This document shows, piece by piece, positions 1 to 11,900 of a stretch of DNA of 64,000 nucleotides. The notes under the pieces are model-generated. The model ran no database searches. It worked only from the letters and a program-made list of their open reading frames with translations, and had not been told where the DNA came from. The number at the start of each line of letters is the position of its first letter. Position 1 is the first letter of the stretch. The position numbers and the translations under genes are program-made. This DNA comes from Viscum album (taxonomy: Eukaryota > Streptophyta > Magnoliopsida > Santalales > Viscaceae): contig OY728121.1 in the NCBI GenBank assembly GCA_963277665.1, forward strand, positions 962,090,097-962,154,096, read 5' to 3'.

Positions 1-950
1 GAATTTTTTAATCATTCAGTGTTCTTTATGATCCATTCATGATGATTTTATATTCCATTCCTTAATACTTCTTTCTGAAAAATAAAAATATGAATCATAT
101 CCTAAGATTAAATAATGTCAAAACATGAGACAATAAATAATCCATACCTTTAAGAGGTCATTTTTAGTTTCTTGATCTTCAATTAGAATGGTATTAGGTA
201 TTTATAAACATATATTTGTATAGACCTCCAGATACTTTTTGTGAAACTTATTTGTAGAACATTGATTTTCATAATGACCATACTCCACACATTTAAAACA
301 TTCAATTATTAACTAAGAAAGAACATCTTTCCCATTCCTAGAGTCAACAGAATTATTCTTTTTTCCTTGGTGGGTTATTGATTTATGACCTTCATTAACA
401 CATCTATAAAATCTTCTTATCCCTTTAAAAAATATTCCTAGGTTTTTATTTCCACATCCTCGACACATATTTCTTTGAATATACTTACCATTATGATTAT
501 TACTTGAACTTATATAGGGATTCATTTCTCTCATATATGATGCTTTAGAAAACTAACCAAGGTTCCAATGGTAAATCATTACTCATGATAGTTGGTTTAA
601 AGTAACCAAGAGAGTTCTCATTGTATCTCCCATTTCATATGGATTCTTATTCATAGAACTAACAAAATTTCCTTCACATCCACTATTACATTGGTGCCTG
701 CTGAATCCATCCATTTACTAAAACCAAAAAGGTTAGTGTGAGTATATCAATAAACTAACCATATATTATCTTATGAGTAAGATAAACACTAAGATATACT
801 TATTCATGTTATCTCAAACTCATTCAATTTGTCTAAAATAACCATGACTCTTTATATTATGCTAACCATTATGGTTATATATAACTTGTAACTTATGCTT
901 AAATATCACCCTAATCTCTAAAGTTATCTAAACCGACCATTTAAACAAAC
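1..950 (-). mobile_element. Internal end (gag and leader) of a decayed minus-strand LTR retrotransposon
   Basis: The segment runs off the left edge. Read on the minus strand it holds a degenerate gag zinc-knuckle stretch (313-534) followed by leader sequence that abuts the LTR at 951. The leader is alignable by eye with the leader of the second element at about 8,700-8,960, for example the shared stretch around 705-740 versus 8,725-8,760. The primer binding site expected just left of 951 is mutated beyond recognition. The gag similarity to the better preserved gypsy element at 45-46 kb suggests Ty3/gypsy. There are many stops and no intact frame. Confidence 0.55.
313..534 (-). pseudogene. Gag zinc-knuckle remnant (Ty3/gypsy)
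   Basis: A 73-residue open stretch contains CRGCGNKNLGIFFKGIRRF followed by YRCVNEGHKS. This is the layout of a plant gypsy Gag nucleocapsid: a first Cys-rich motif, a K/G linker, then a C-x2-C-x4-H-x4-C knuckle. Here the second Cys of the knuckle is Asn and the last Cys is lost. The minus-strand gag at 45.5-45.7 kb has the same order (RCGKK, NFLKGMRK, FRCGREG). It is a fragment without its capsid part and is not functional. Confidence 0.5.
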
Positions 951-3900
951 TATAAGTCCCAGACCTTAAACATTACATAATATTTAGATATGTTAATAAT
1001 TTGACAATAATTCACATCAAAGATCTTTTTAGGTTTATAACTTTAGAGAATTAGGCCTTAAATCATACATAATAACTCAAAAAATTACTATGTGTACACT
1101 TCTCACTATCTATTTTTTTCATAAAACAAAAACTTTTAAAGAGAAACATTGTTTCATTTCATGTTTAAAAAACATAACTTTTCCTTGATCCCATCCTTGA
1201 CTCTATTCTTCTTTAAAACCTATAAAAACATTTCAAAACTTGGGATGAGCATAAAAAATCTCAGTAAGGGATACATAAAGAAGGAAAACTTTTAGTCTTT
1301 CGAAAACATATAAACCGATAATAATTTATCACAAATTAATAATTTTCACCTCTAAGAATTAGTAAATACACTTGACTGAATATAAGCTCATTTATTATCT
1401 TCTTTGTAATCAGATGATTACCATAAAACCAATATAAATCACATATAAAATAAAAAGGAAACTTGTGACATAATAATACATAAATGGAATAACCATATGG
1501 TTACCTTACACAAATATCACTAAATGGAATATATATATGACCAAATTACATACATATCACTAAATGGAATTTCCATACGACCGACTTCCATACATATCAC
1601 TAAATGGAACAGCCATACATCCAACTTCTATACCCAATGAATTGGAGGTAATAACGTGACCACCCATTTTTGGTTAATCATGAAACCAACCATATTTGGT
1701 TTATCACATAACCACCCATATTTGGTTTATCACATAACCACCATAAAATTTCAATGTACCATTATATAATCATAATTTATAAAAGATTTAAATTATCAAT
1801 AATTCACTCATAAAATTTCATTTCCAATAAAAATAAATCCTTTAAAGATACTGAAATAGTCAATACAACTTAAAAACCATTTTCAATACCAAAATAATCA
1901 AAAATGGCATAAGGGATTTGTCATTTAATTTTTAAAAACATTAAGTCTTATAGAGGAATCCAAATAACAAATAACGGTTATGGTGGAGGAGAAGTTGTTG
2001 TCGCCGTATACATTAAGAAACATTCATTTTTCTATTTTGTAAAGAAAATAAAACACTTAATATAAAAGATTCATTTTGAAAATATTTTATTTAAATTCAA
2101 AATATATAAACATTTTCTTTAAAATCATTTTATATCCATCTAATAAATATGTAAATTAATACCATGAAGAAGAAGATTTGATAATTAAATCCTTAAATGT
2201 TCAAGGTGCCCTATACCACTTTGAACATTTTAATTTTAATCTATATGAATTAATACATTTATAAAAGCATTAAATAAACTTATAAGAGATAAAATATTGA
2301 TATAAAATGTTGTATTGGATGTATATACAACTTATAAAATAATAAAGGTGCATATTATCAAGAACTACCTCAATGAAAGGAGATTGAGACAGAGTCCCTT
2401 TTCTTAAGTTCGATTTGTCGCGTATATTACTTGTATTTATTGAATAATAAACTTAGGTTAATTTATAATTTCTTGAGAACCTTATTCATTTTTATCATTT
2501 ATTTTACATCCCTTTTTACCATGTTATAAAAATTAGATAAGTCTTTAAGTTCACATCAGTTGTTTTGTCGATATTCGGTAGTTGAGTCGAAAATGAACAT
2601 GGTTTTTTGTCACTAGACCATGTGGTTATAAGTTTATAATATCCAAAATAATATTCATGAAATTATAATCATTTTTATAAATTAATTATATTTTTTAAAT
2701 TAAACCATTAATTATGGTTATGAAAAATGAACAACGTTATATTCAAGGAGATGGAAGGTTGTACGTACGCATGAATAATGTTTTTATTTTTCATTGATCA
2801 TTATGGAAGTAAGGTAATTATTATATTATCTTTCCAGAATGATCATAATATTATTAATATCATATAAATAATTTAAATATAATGATATATATCATAAAAA
2901 ATATGTGGTGAATAAAAATGATTCACATCGCTTCATAGAGGTGATAGTTCAGATGTACACACGAATGACGTTATCATATTTATAAGAATAGTAAGTAAGA
3001 AAATAATTAAAATATTATTATTTTACAATGATAAATATTTTATGAATATAATATTTAAAAAATTATTCCATAATTATAACCATTATTGATAGATTGTTAT
3101 TAAAAACGAATTAGATCGGTTTGTGGAGGTGATAGTTCACACATACACACGAACGATTAATTCCTTTCCCATTTGATGGAAGTGGAGATATATTTTGGTG
3201 ATGATATTAACATAATAAAATCCTAGAATATTGATTATATTGAAGTTATTATCTCATCAGGGTTATAATAGATGTGAAATAAGTGGAAGAAGAAATAATA
3301 TTGAAATACTTAAAGAAAATGATACCTCTTTTTCGGTTGATCACCTTTGAAGAACACCACAACAACTCTAAAAAGGGTGTTATACCTAAAATAAGGCCTC
3401 AAGAAAGTGGAGAGGGATTATAGGAAGAATTTTTAGTAGATATTTGTTGAAACAAAAGGATTTTGAACTTTGAGTATTAGAGAAGAGTGGGTGCCATTTT
3501 ATAGGAGAGGGGAGGGGCACGCTTAGAAACTCTTAAAATATTATATTAATATAAATTAATTTTTTAATTAAAATGGTTCCAAATTGAGATATGTAAAATA
3601 ATATATTAGTATAGATATAAATTATCTCATCCAATAATTTTTATACATGTATTTAGTTTATTTTAAACCTTATCTTTTTGGTTTACCCACAATTATTCTC
3701 TTTTAATTTTAATTTCGGTAACAACATTTTAAATAATAAGATACTATAAATTTTTCTTATATGGGGTAAATTTACCATAAATGGAGAATTTATATACTTT
3801 AATAACTTATAATTTCCAATTTTTTAAATTTTTTTTATTATTTTTAACTAATTTAATAAACTATTATTTTTAAAAAATATCAATTATGTCAATTTTGACA

Positions 3901-5531
3901 CTATTCACTTTATTGAATTTAAATAAAATTAAAAAGAGAGATAATTTCAAAAGAAAATATTTACTAGTCTTATAACATGTCATATCCACTAAAATAAATC
4001 ATATTTGACAAAAATTTTGTCAAATAATATTTATTTTAATATTTATAATTTCATCTATTTAATTTCTTCATTAGTATAGGAATCACTGCATCATCATTGG
4101 GTCATAATTAAATTTAATTATTTAATGTCTAAAAATTATATATATAATACCAGGATTTAGTAAATAATTTTATCTATATAATTACTATTTATAGTCTAAT
4201 ATATCACTTATATCAATCCATATTAAAATTGTTTTAGTAAGAAGATACATGTTTATAACCTATTTTCCTTTACTTTAACTCAAAAGATATAAGTGTCACA
4301 ATCACACCCAAGTGGCTTCCAAAGGGAAAAGTTTAGTCCCAAGTGTTGTATTACTCAAACACATCTCATAAAATATGATTACAAAAAGTTTTTGGGTAGT
4401 TTTGTTTTATTATAATAAATTTTACCCTTAATTACCTCATTTACCCTTTAATCGTGGTAAATAAAAATAATTACTAAATTTACTATTAATAATGTCTAAA
4501 AATAAAAGGAAAATATTAAAATAATTTGGATCTTATGATTAAAAATACAAAATACATATTTATTAATTCAAAACATAAAATTTTTAGTAATTAATTTAAA
4601 ATTAATCCCCGTTGTCAAAATGATAAAACATGTTTTTTAAAAGTAAAAACCATTAAAATATTTACACGTGTTGATATCAAATTTAAATGTGAAAATACTT
4701 AAAACGACCAAACTATTATTAAATTAGAAAAAATTAATCCAATTAAACTTTAAAACCAATTAAATGGATAATCTTACTATATTAATAAATTATAGGAAAA
4801 GGTAGTTTTAAATTAAAATACAGTATTTCTCACTATTCCTTAATATATTAATTTTATCAGAAAAATACCAAAGTTTCAACCAAAGTAAATTTTTATGTCC
4901 CAATTCCAAAAAATAAGTTTATTTTGTCAAATAGAATATATAAAAGTGACAAAAACTATATTTAAAATGGGTTCTCCATCAAAAGGTGATAAAACCAATT
5001 TTTTTTAAAATATTCCGTTTATCCATAAAATTGAATTTTTTCTTATATCATGCCTATAAAATAAATAAGATTAGTTTTAAACATTGTATTGAAATTATAT
5101 TTCAATAATATAATACAGAAAGAGTGATTTGATTATTTCAAAACATAATTATTTACATTTAAATATTTTTTCATCAAAATACATCCTTTATATTCAATTG
5201 GTTTTTAGTTTAATTTTAAGTTTGTTTGGTAACCAATGAATCATTATATAATCAAATGTAAACCATATTTTCATAATTCAGTTAACAATATTCATTCCCT
5301 CAATTCTAACAGCTATGCGTTAACTACTATATTAAAATAATAATATTAATAATGTATTATTTTTCAGTATAACTCAGTCTTGTGTGCAACATAAGATTTC
5401 TAAGAAACCCATTGTTTCACATCGAGTATTCTATCAGAGATATCTTCCCTGTTAAGGTAAATTCACTATCTAATTCATAAATATTAATTGATATAAAAAA
5501 TTATTATTCTATAATTACCTGGGATGTTACA
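951..5531 (-). repeat. LTR (about 4.6 kb), 5' LTR of the left minus-strand element
   Basis: This segment aligns by eye with the LTR at 8,963-13,928. Both start next to leader sequence with TATAAGTCCC / TATAGGGACCC, share a block at 3,300-3,540 versus 12,060-12,290, and end with a TGTTACA terminus (5,525-5,531 and 13,922-13,928). On the minus strand the end reads TGTAACATCCC, a normal TG start. Three motifs spaced about 190 bp apart lie near 2,745, 2,935 and 3,120. No coding sequence was recognised. Relative to the other copy it has about 0.8 kb of extra AT-rich sequence at 3,600-4,390. Confidence 0.55.
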
Positions 5532-5605
5532 TTGTATGCTTAAAATAATTTTCCTTTTTCAATAAAAGAGGGTAATTGGTTGAAATATTTCCAAACAATG
5601 GATTT

Positions 5606-6860
5606 TGGACATGTTTCTAGGTTATTTGGACACTTAAGATAATGTTTAACCACTAAGTAATCTTTTTTTACCATAATTACTTTAATTAATTTTAATAACT
5701 TGTAGTATATGGTAAAAACAAGGTTGATTTTTTTAGAAATTAGAAATTATTATTATTCAAAATATAGAATCCATTTATCCAAATTATAATCAGATAATTG
5801 GTTAAAATTAATTTAAAATTTATCCCGTAGATGGGATGAATCATTGGGGTTTTTTAAAGTGAAAATGGTCAAAAGTTTGAATTATTTTTATATCCAATTT
5901 CAATATGAAATTTATTACAATGAACTATATTGGATTAATGGATGTAAAATTGATCTAAATTAACTTTAAAATAAGTAAAAATATAATTTAACTATACAAA
6001 TAGATTACATGAAAATTAATTTTCCAATTAAAATTCAGTATTTTTTACTATTCATCAAAACTGGAACTTCTCAAAAAAATACCAAAAATTTACCCAAAGT
6101 GAATTTTGATATTAAAATTTAAACAATTATTTTTATTTTTCAGATAAAAATTATAAAATTTTAAAAAATTATATTTAAATTAGGTTCACCATTAAAAGGC
6201 AGTAAAATCACCTTTTAGAAAATATACATCTTTATGCGTAAAATTGGTTTTATTCTAATCTATTATCTAAAAAACACATAATATGAATGCTAATTAGTTT
6301 AATGAATAATATATATATATATATATATATTTCATGAAAATATTTTATCAAAAGTGGTTTAATTACTTTATTAAGGTATAAAGGGTTTGATTTCATAAAT
6401 ATAGTTTTCCAGCAAAAGATTTTTTATATTTTCAAAAGGTTTTTTTTTTCATTTCTATTTAATTGGTTACCAAAGTAATTATTCTTATATACATGTTTAA
6501 ACCATATTTTCATAATTTAATTAACAATTTTCAAAACCACCATTTCTATAGAAATGTTGAAACTATACTGATTTTTTAATAATAATATTAATAATACATT
6601 GTAATTTTGTAAAACTAGGTGTTTCGTGTCACACAAGTTATAGAAGGAAGTCAAAATTGTATATAACACAAGAAAATATATTTTTTGGTGTACCACAAGC
6701 TAATATAAGTGTTTCATGTAGTGAAAGATCAACTTATTGTTGAGTACAAAGTATGAATAAGTTGGGGATTTCATATAACAAAAACTATATTAAATGTTTT
6801 ATGAAATGAAAAATTAAAATAATTCAGAAAAAAAAATTCAAAAAAAAGTGATGTATTATA
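5606..6860 (-). repeat. Truncated LTR, 3' LTR of the second minus-strand element
   Basis: This piece matches the terminal 1.2-1.5 kb of the LTR ending at 13,928 (12,395-13,928) and also, more weakly, 4,390-5,531. On the minus strand it starts TATAATACATC, a mutated form of the TGTAACACCTC start at 13,928. It is followed directly by a C-run at 6,866-6,870, which is the polypurine tract on the minus strand. The rest of the LTR is missing to the left. The 74 bases at 5,532-5,605 are unassigned AT-rich sequence. A (TA)n microsatellite lies near 6,309-6,330. Confidence 0.5.
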
Positions 6861-8181
6861 TTATACCCCCATTAAAATTAATTTCACCCTCGAAATTCAT
6901 CTTAGTTATCAAGGGTTTAAAACTTTATATTTCTTTTTGTAGAAACCCACATCATAAAACCGAATCCTAAAAATACCTTTAAAAAGGGAAGGTTGGAAAG
7001 ATAATGGTTATCTAAATAAAATCATAACTAGGTTTCCATATTAGATAACATAGGTGGAAAGTGAAAACATAAACAAGGAGGATAAATATAACTATCAAGT
7101 TTTGATAGAGAGTGAGAGAGAACATAGGCAGGATAATGTTAATGATCACAAAGCCATAACCTAAATAGGCTTGAAAATGGTCATTGATATCATAAAAAAT
7201 GATGATAATAGGAGACCATTTTATTTTAATACCCTTTTTCCTAATGTTGAATAATTTTCATGAAAAGACATACTTACATGATTTTAGACCCTTTTTTGTT
7301 CCTTGATCAATTTCCACTTCATCTCTTATTCCATGAAATGAAGGTAATTTTTTCATTCTTGAAGCATTATCAGATCATGAGATCCATAAATATAATGATA
7401 GGTCATTTCATTTGTCATTATAAAAATGAAAAGGTTATCACATGTTATCCAATATTCATAAATCCTCATATGGAAATATAATACATTAATCTATAAAACA
7501 TCATCCAAAGTTTAATATAAACCATTCCATAAATGGTTAACCTTATAAACCTTACGAATGATGAAAGTCCAAAACTTTAGAAATAAGGTCACAAAATTTT
7601 TCAAAATTATCTTAACATTGACCCTCCATACATCATAAAGTATCTCTTGTTTGTCACATAACAAACATGTGAATACCTTCATCATGTATTATATTGAAAC
7701 ATGGTAATGACCATAAATCCTTATTGAAATCATGCATGTTTCTCTATTAAAAATATTATTATATATATATATATTACTTAAATCCAAAAAATGTTTTAAA
7801 CTCTATCCATGATAGCATAAACCACTTTGTCAAAAAATCCTTTATCAGTTCTATGGTAATTTTTACCATCTAATTCACTTATTCATATCCTACATATCTT
7901 TATACAAACATCATTATCTTGACACCAGGAACATATTAGAGGTTATTTTCCCATAGTCAAAATTCCACCTTACCATTAAATCACTTTTCTAGTCCATCAT
8001 AGATATTTAACATATTCTTATAAATCCTTAGTGAAAAACATAAACTGAATAATCCTTATATATTTAACCATTTTTATAATATAGTTCTTGAATTCAAATA
8101 CATAAAAACTTAAATTATTTCAATTCATCCTTAAGAAATTAACATTGCTACTTCATCCTATTAATTAATACCTCTTTCCTT

Positions 8182-8379
8182 TCAAATTTCACGTATAGTC
8201 TCAGTATCACCAGAAATATAAACTTTACTTGAACCACCTTGCTGATTCTCTTCATGAGATTTCCACATGGGACATCGATTCTCGTAAAGACCATTCGTTC
8301 CACACTTAAATAATTTTACCAGTATTGATGTCTTAGGGAGGCTAATATCCCTATACATTTCATTAACCACACATTTCAT
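8182..8379 (-). pseudogene. Gag zinc-knuckle remnant
   Basis: A 65-residue minus-strand open stretch contains KCGTNGLYENRCP, a decayed C-x2-C-x4-H-x4-C knuckle in which the spacing to the last Cys survives and the His is lost. Its position, a few hundred bases upstream of the leader and primer binding site on the plus-strand map, fits the C-terminal part of gag. The assignment rests mainly on location and on homology of the surrounding leader with the element at 1-950. Confidence 0.35.
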
Positions 8380-8942
8380 TTTCCCTTTGTAGTCACTAGG
8401 TTTGTGTTTTTCTTTTCCATAGACAAAACATCTTCATGTTCCTCTAAGAAATTCACATGGGGGATTATTTAGACATTGTTGACACAAAGGAAAAACATTC
8501 TTATTTACTCCATGGTCTCAATTACCCAAACTCATAGCGAAATATTTCTTTCTCTTCCTTGGTGAGTCAAACAATTGGTTAAGGTAGACATTTTGAATCA
8601 TGTTTGTTGAAAACTGATTAGGAATGATTGAAACATCTTTCACTCCAGTGATCTTACCAATTGAATACTCATTAGAAATTTTCTATCACATTAACATTAA
8701 CCCAGTTCTTTCTGGTTCCCGCCATTTAATAAAACCATAAAAAATAGTGTGATCCAAGTTTATTTTAGCAAAAAACCACATAATCATGAAAAATGGCGTA
8801 TATGATGTCTAAATTATGACATCTTCTTTTAAATCTATCAAACCTTAGGTTTATCCTTAGATACATCCCTATAAATACCCTTAGTAATATCCCTAGGTAT
8901 CTCACTAAAATTTTCTCATCCTAGTTTTCAAGGGTTGACTAA

Positions 8943-8962
8943 ACCCTTCCTTTGATACCAAC
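8943..8962 (-). other. Primer binding site (initiator tRNA-Met type)
   Basis: On the minus strand this reads TTGGTATCAAAGG, matching the plant initiator-methionine tRNA site TGGTATCAGAGC with few changes. It lies immediately beside the LTR that starts at 8,963. Confidence 0.6.
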
Positions 8963-11900
8963 TATAGGGACCCATGCTTAACATACATGGATATTAAATC
9001 ATTTTAGATGAATATTAATCATAATACAAAAGTACATTCTTGAGGACTGTAATATTTTAGTGTATTTGGAAATGTGTAAAACAATTTTCTAACTTAGCGA
9101 AAGATATTCAATATTTCCAACAATGATATTCCCCTTTAGTACTTCTACTTAAAAACTTTCTTCATAACATGGGGAAAAGAATCATAAGAAAGGGTGAGCT
9201 CAAATGATTAGTAAGGGTAAATAAAGGAGGTATGTAAGCATAATATGAGCGTAAGGCTATGATAACCTGATAATAACATTTGAATATCATACAATGTATA
9301 CCATAAATCATATATATGAGTCATGGAATACAGATTAGAATTTTATAAGACACGAATAATAAGGGAATCCAAATCATAATCCGTAAAATAATAACATAGG
9401 AACAAGACATACAATTTTTGACAGACACAAATGAATAGAAAATTATTTCCATAGTATTAAATTCTTAATTCCAAGGCCATAATAGTGGAATGGGTTCACT
9501 CTAAAAACTATATTGATAGTCATGGTTCACTCCCATGACCCTCTTAGGAGTCAGGGTTTACTCCCAAGACCATCTTAGCAGACAAAGTTTTTTACTGAAC
9601 CAAGTTCACTCCCCATTATAGCCCTGTATATATCATGATATATAAATCACTACCCAATGCATTATATGGAGATATAGGTCCCTTCCACCTCAAAATGAAA
9701 TCATACACATGTGTTCCATAAAATCACAAAAAATAACATCACAACCCATGAAATGAAATGGGTATCATAAATATGTCATCATATCATAACATATTGAAAA
9801 AATATAGGTTTAATAACTATTTCATCAAAAAATAACCCATGAAATGAAGAAGGATTCATAAGTATATAACCCATGAAATAGAAATTGTATTCATAAATAT
9901 ATAAACCATCAAAGATAAATGGGTTTCATAAATATCATTCCATCAAAACAAAAACCTTTAAGGGAAAGAATGTGAATTTAATCTATGGATCATATCACTA
10001 TAAGTCATTAGTAACACTAATATATGTCAAATTCATGGAAAATAATTTTTGAGAAAAATTTTAAAATGATTTTTTAAAGAAAATATCCTTTATTATTTGA
10101 AAAAAATTAATTTTAAAACATAAAACATTTTAAAAACCATTTTCTTTGAAAATAACCTTGAAAAATTATAAAATAATATTGGAAACATTTTAAGAACCTT
10201 TTTCCATGAAAGCTTATAAAATAAAGTTGAATTTTTTTGAAAAACTTTTTATTTGAAAACTTATAAAATAATATTTATTTTTTAAACCTTTTTACTTTAA
10301 TAGATATAAATAAAGATTGATTTTTTTGAAAACGTTTTCTTTGAAAACTTATAGAGGAAGCCTGAAAACATTTTGAAAACCTTTTTTTGAAAAATTATAA
10401 AGGAAGCGCGAAAATAATTTTAATTTTTTTTCAAAAATATTTTTTAAAAAATAATTTTCCTTAAAAATGATATTTTAAGTTCATTTAATAAAACATTTTC
10501 TATTTTTTTTGCATTTTTTTAGAAAAAATGGGTTTTGAATAGAACATATTTTTGACTGAAGAGAGAAATAAAGTCATATTTTTTAAATTGTTTTAATTAT
10601 CTTGAGTACCTAAGAGTGAAAAAATAGTAAAAATACAAGAAGATATCCTGAATAATTATAGGATAATAAAATTTATGATATTTATTGAGATATAAATCAC
10701 AATATTTCATCAATGGAAGCATAATCATAAACAATCCAGATAACAATGAGATTGTAGCAATAAACTCTTACCACTTTCGTAACATTGAATAATAGTACAC
10801 GTGAGATAATAATGTTACATGAATATTAAAATATCATTAAATTAATTAGATTCATTATATAACATTTAAAATGGTAGTTTATACACCTCTTAGAAGAATA
10901 TAGGTGCATAACATGGGATGCGTATGAAAGAAGGAAAATTGAGACAAAATTACTTTACCGATTTGATAACTTTTGAACCATACAACCCATGAAAGAGGGA
11001 TCATAAAATAGATATTTAATTTCCCATAAATTTATTTTTAATAATACCATAATATATTAATTGTCATTATATACACCACACAAAATAAATGAGCGGTGAA
11101 TAAGGCGTAAATCTCACAGAAGTAAAAGTAAGATGTGAAAACCCTTAACTTATGCCTTGAATACCTTATTACTCATTCAAACATACTATTTATAATATAT
11201 ATAAAAAATAATAATAATATTATATCTAAAACTGAATATGATTTTATTATGAATTTATATTATAAGCTTATTAACAATTCCATGTCAATGTTAAGTTTTG
11301 GGTAATATCCCCTTTGTTTTTCATATATGTTTTGACTTATTATTCTTGACCCTATTACTTAGGTCATTATTTAATTAGTTAAATAATGTAAAATTTTTTA
11401 TAAATATCATAAATATTCAGTATATAAATATTTATAATAACATATAAAATTTAGAAATATAAAATGAAATACACCGTTCATGGAGGCAGTAGACCGTACA
11501 TACACATTAGTGCTGTTTCTATTTTATTTTAATTTTGAAAGAAAGAAAGTAAAGTAAATATATCAATATATATATAAATAATATAATTATATTAGTACTA
11601 TTTTTTAATATTTATTTTATTATCTCACTAAAAACATCCTTAATACATTTCATGAAAAATATGACTGAATCACATCGCTTTAAGGAGGTAGTAGTCAACA
11701 TGTCGACAAATGAAGTTATCGTATTTACATAAAATAAAAAGCATGAAGGTATGTGTTATATAATAATTAAAGAAAAATAAATAAGTCATAAATATAATAT
11801 CTAACATTTAAAAATATTATTTCTATCATAATTACCAACCATGATAGGTGGTAAAGGAAAAATGAATGATATTGTTTCATGGGGTAGTAGTCCTCTGTGC

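Larger units (their letters stand above)
6861..8962 (-). mobile_element. Shortened internal region of the second minus-strand LTR element
   Basis: The region is bounded by a polypurine-tract-like sequence at 6,861-6,880 and a primer binding site at 8,943-8,962. A gypsy internal region is normally about 5 kb, so more than half is deleted. Only the zinc-knuckle region (8,182-8,379) is recognisable. No protease, reverse transcriptase or integrase motif was seen in any frame. The sequence just inside the polypurine tract (CCCTCGAAATTCATCTTAG at about 6,888-6,906) resembles the sequence at the same position in the element at 41,957. Confidence 0.5.

Noticed and set aside
4390..6860. Internal tandem duplication of 1.2 kb within one 5.9-kb LTR
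   Set aside because: The first copy ends at 5,531 with a regular LTR terminus (TGTTACA), so two separate LTR ends fit better than an internal duplication. Kept as an alternative in the findings.
7260..7481. 73-codon plus-strand frame in the internal region of the second 5-kb-LTR element
   Set aside because: Antisense to the element, low complexity (Phe/His/Ile-rich), no domain.
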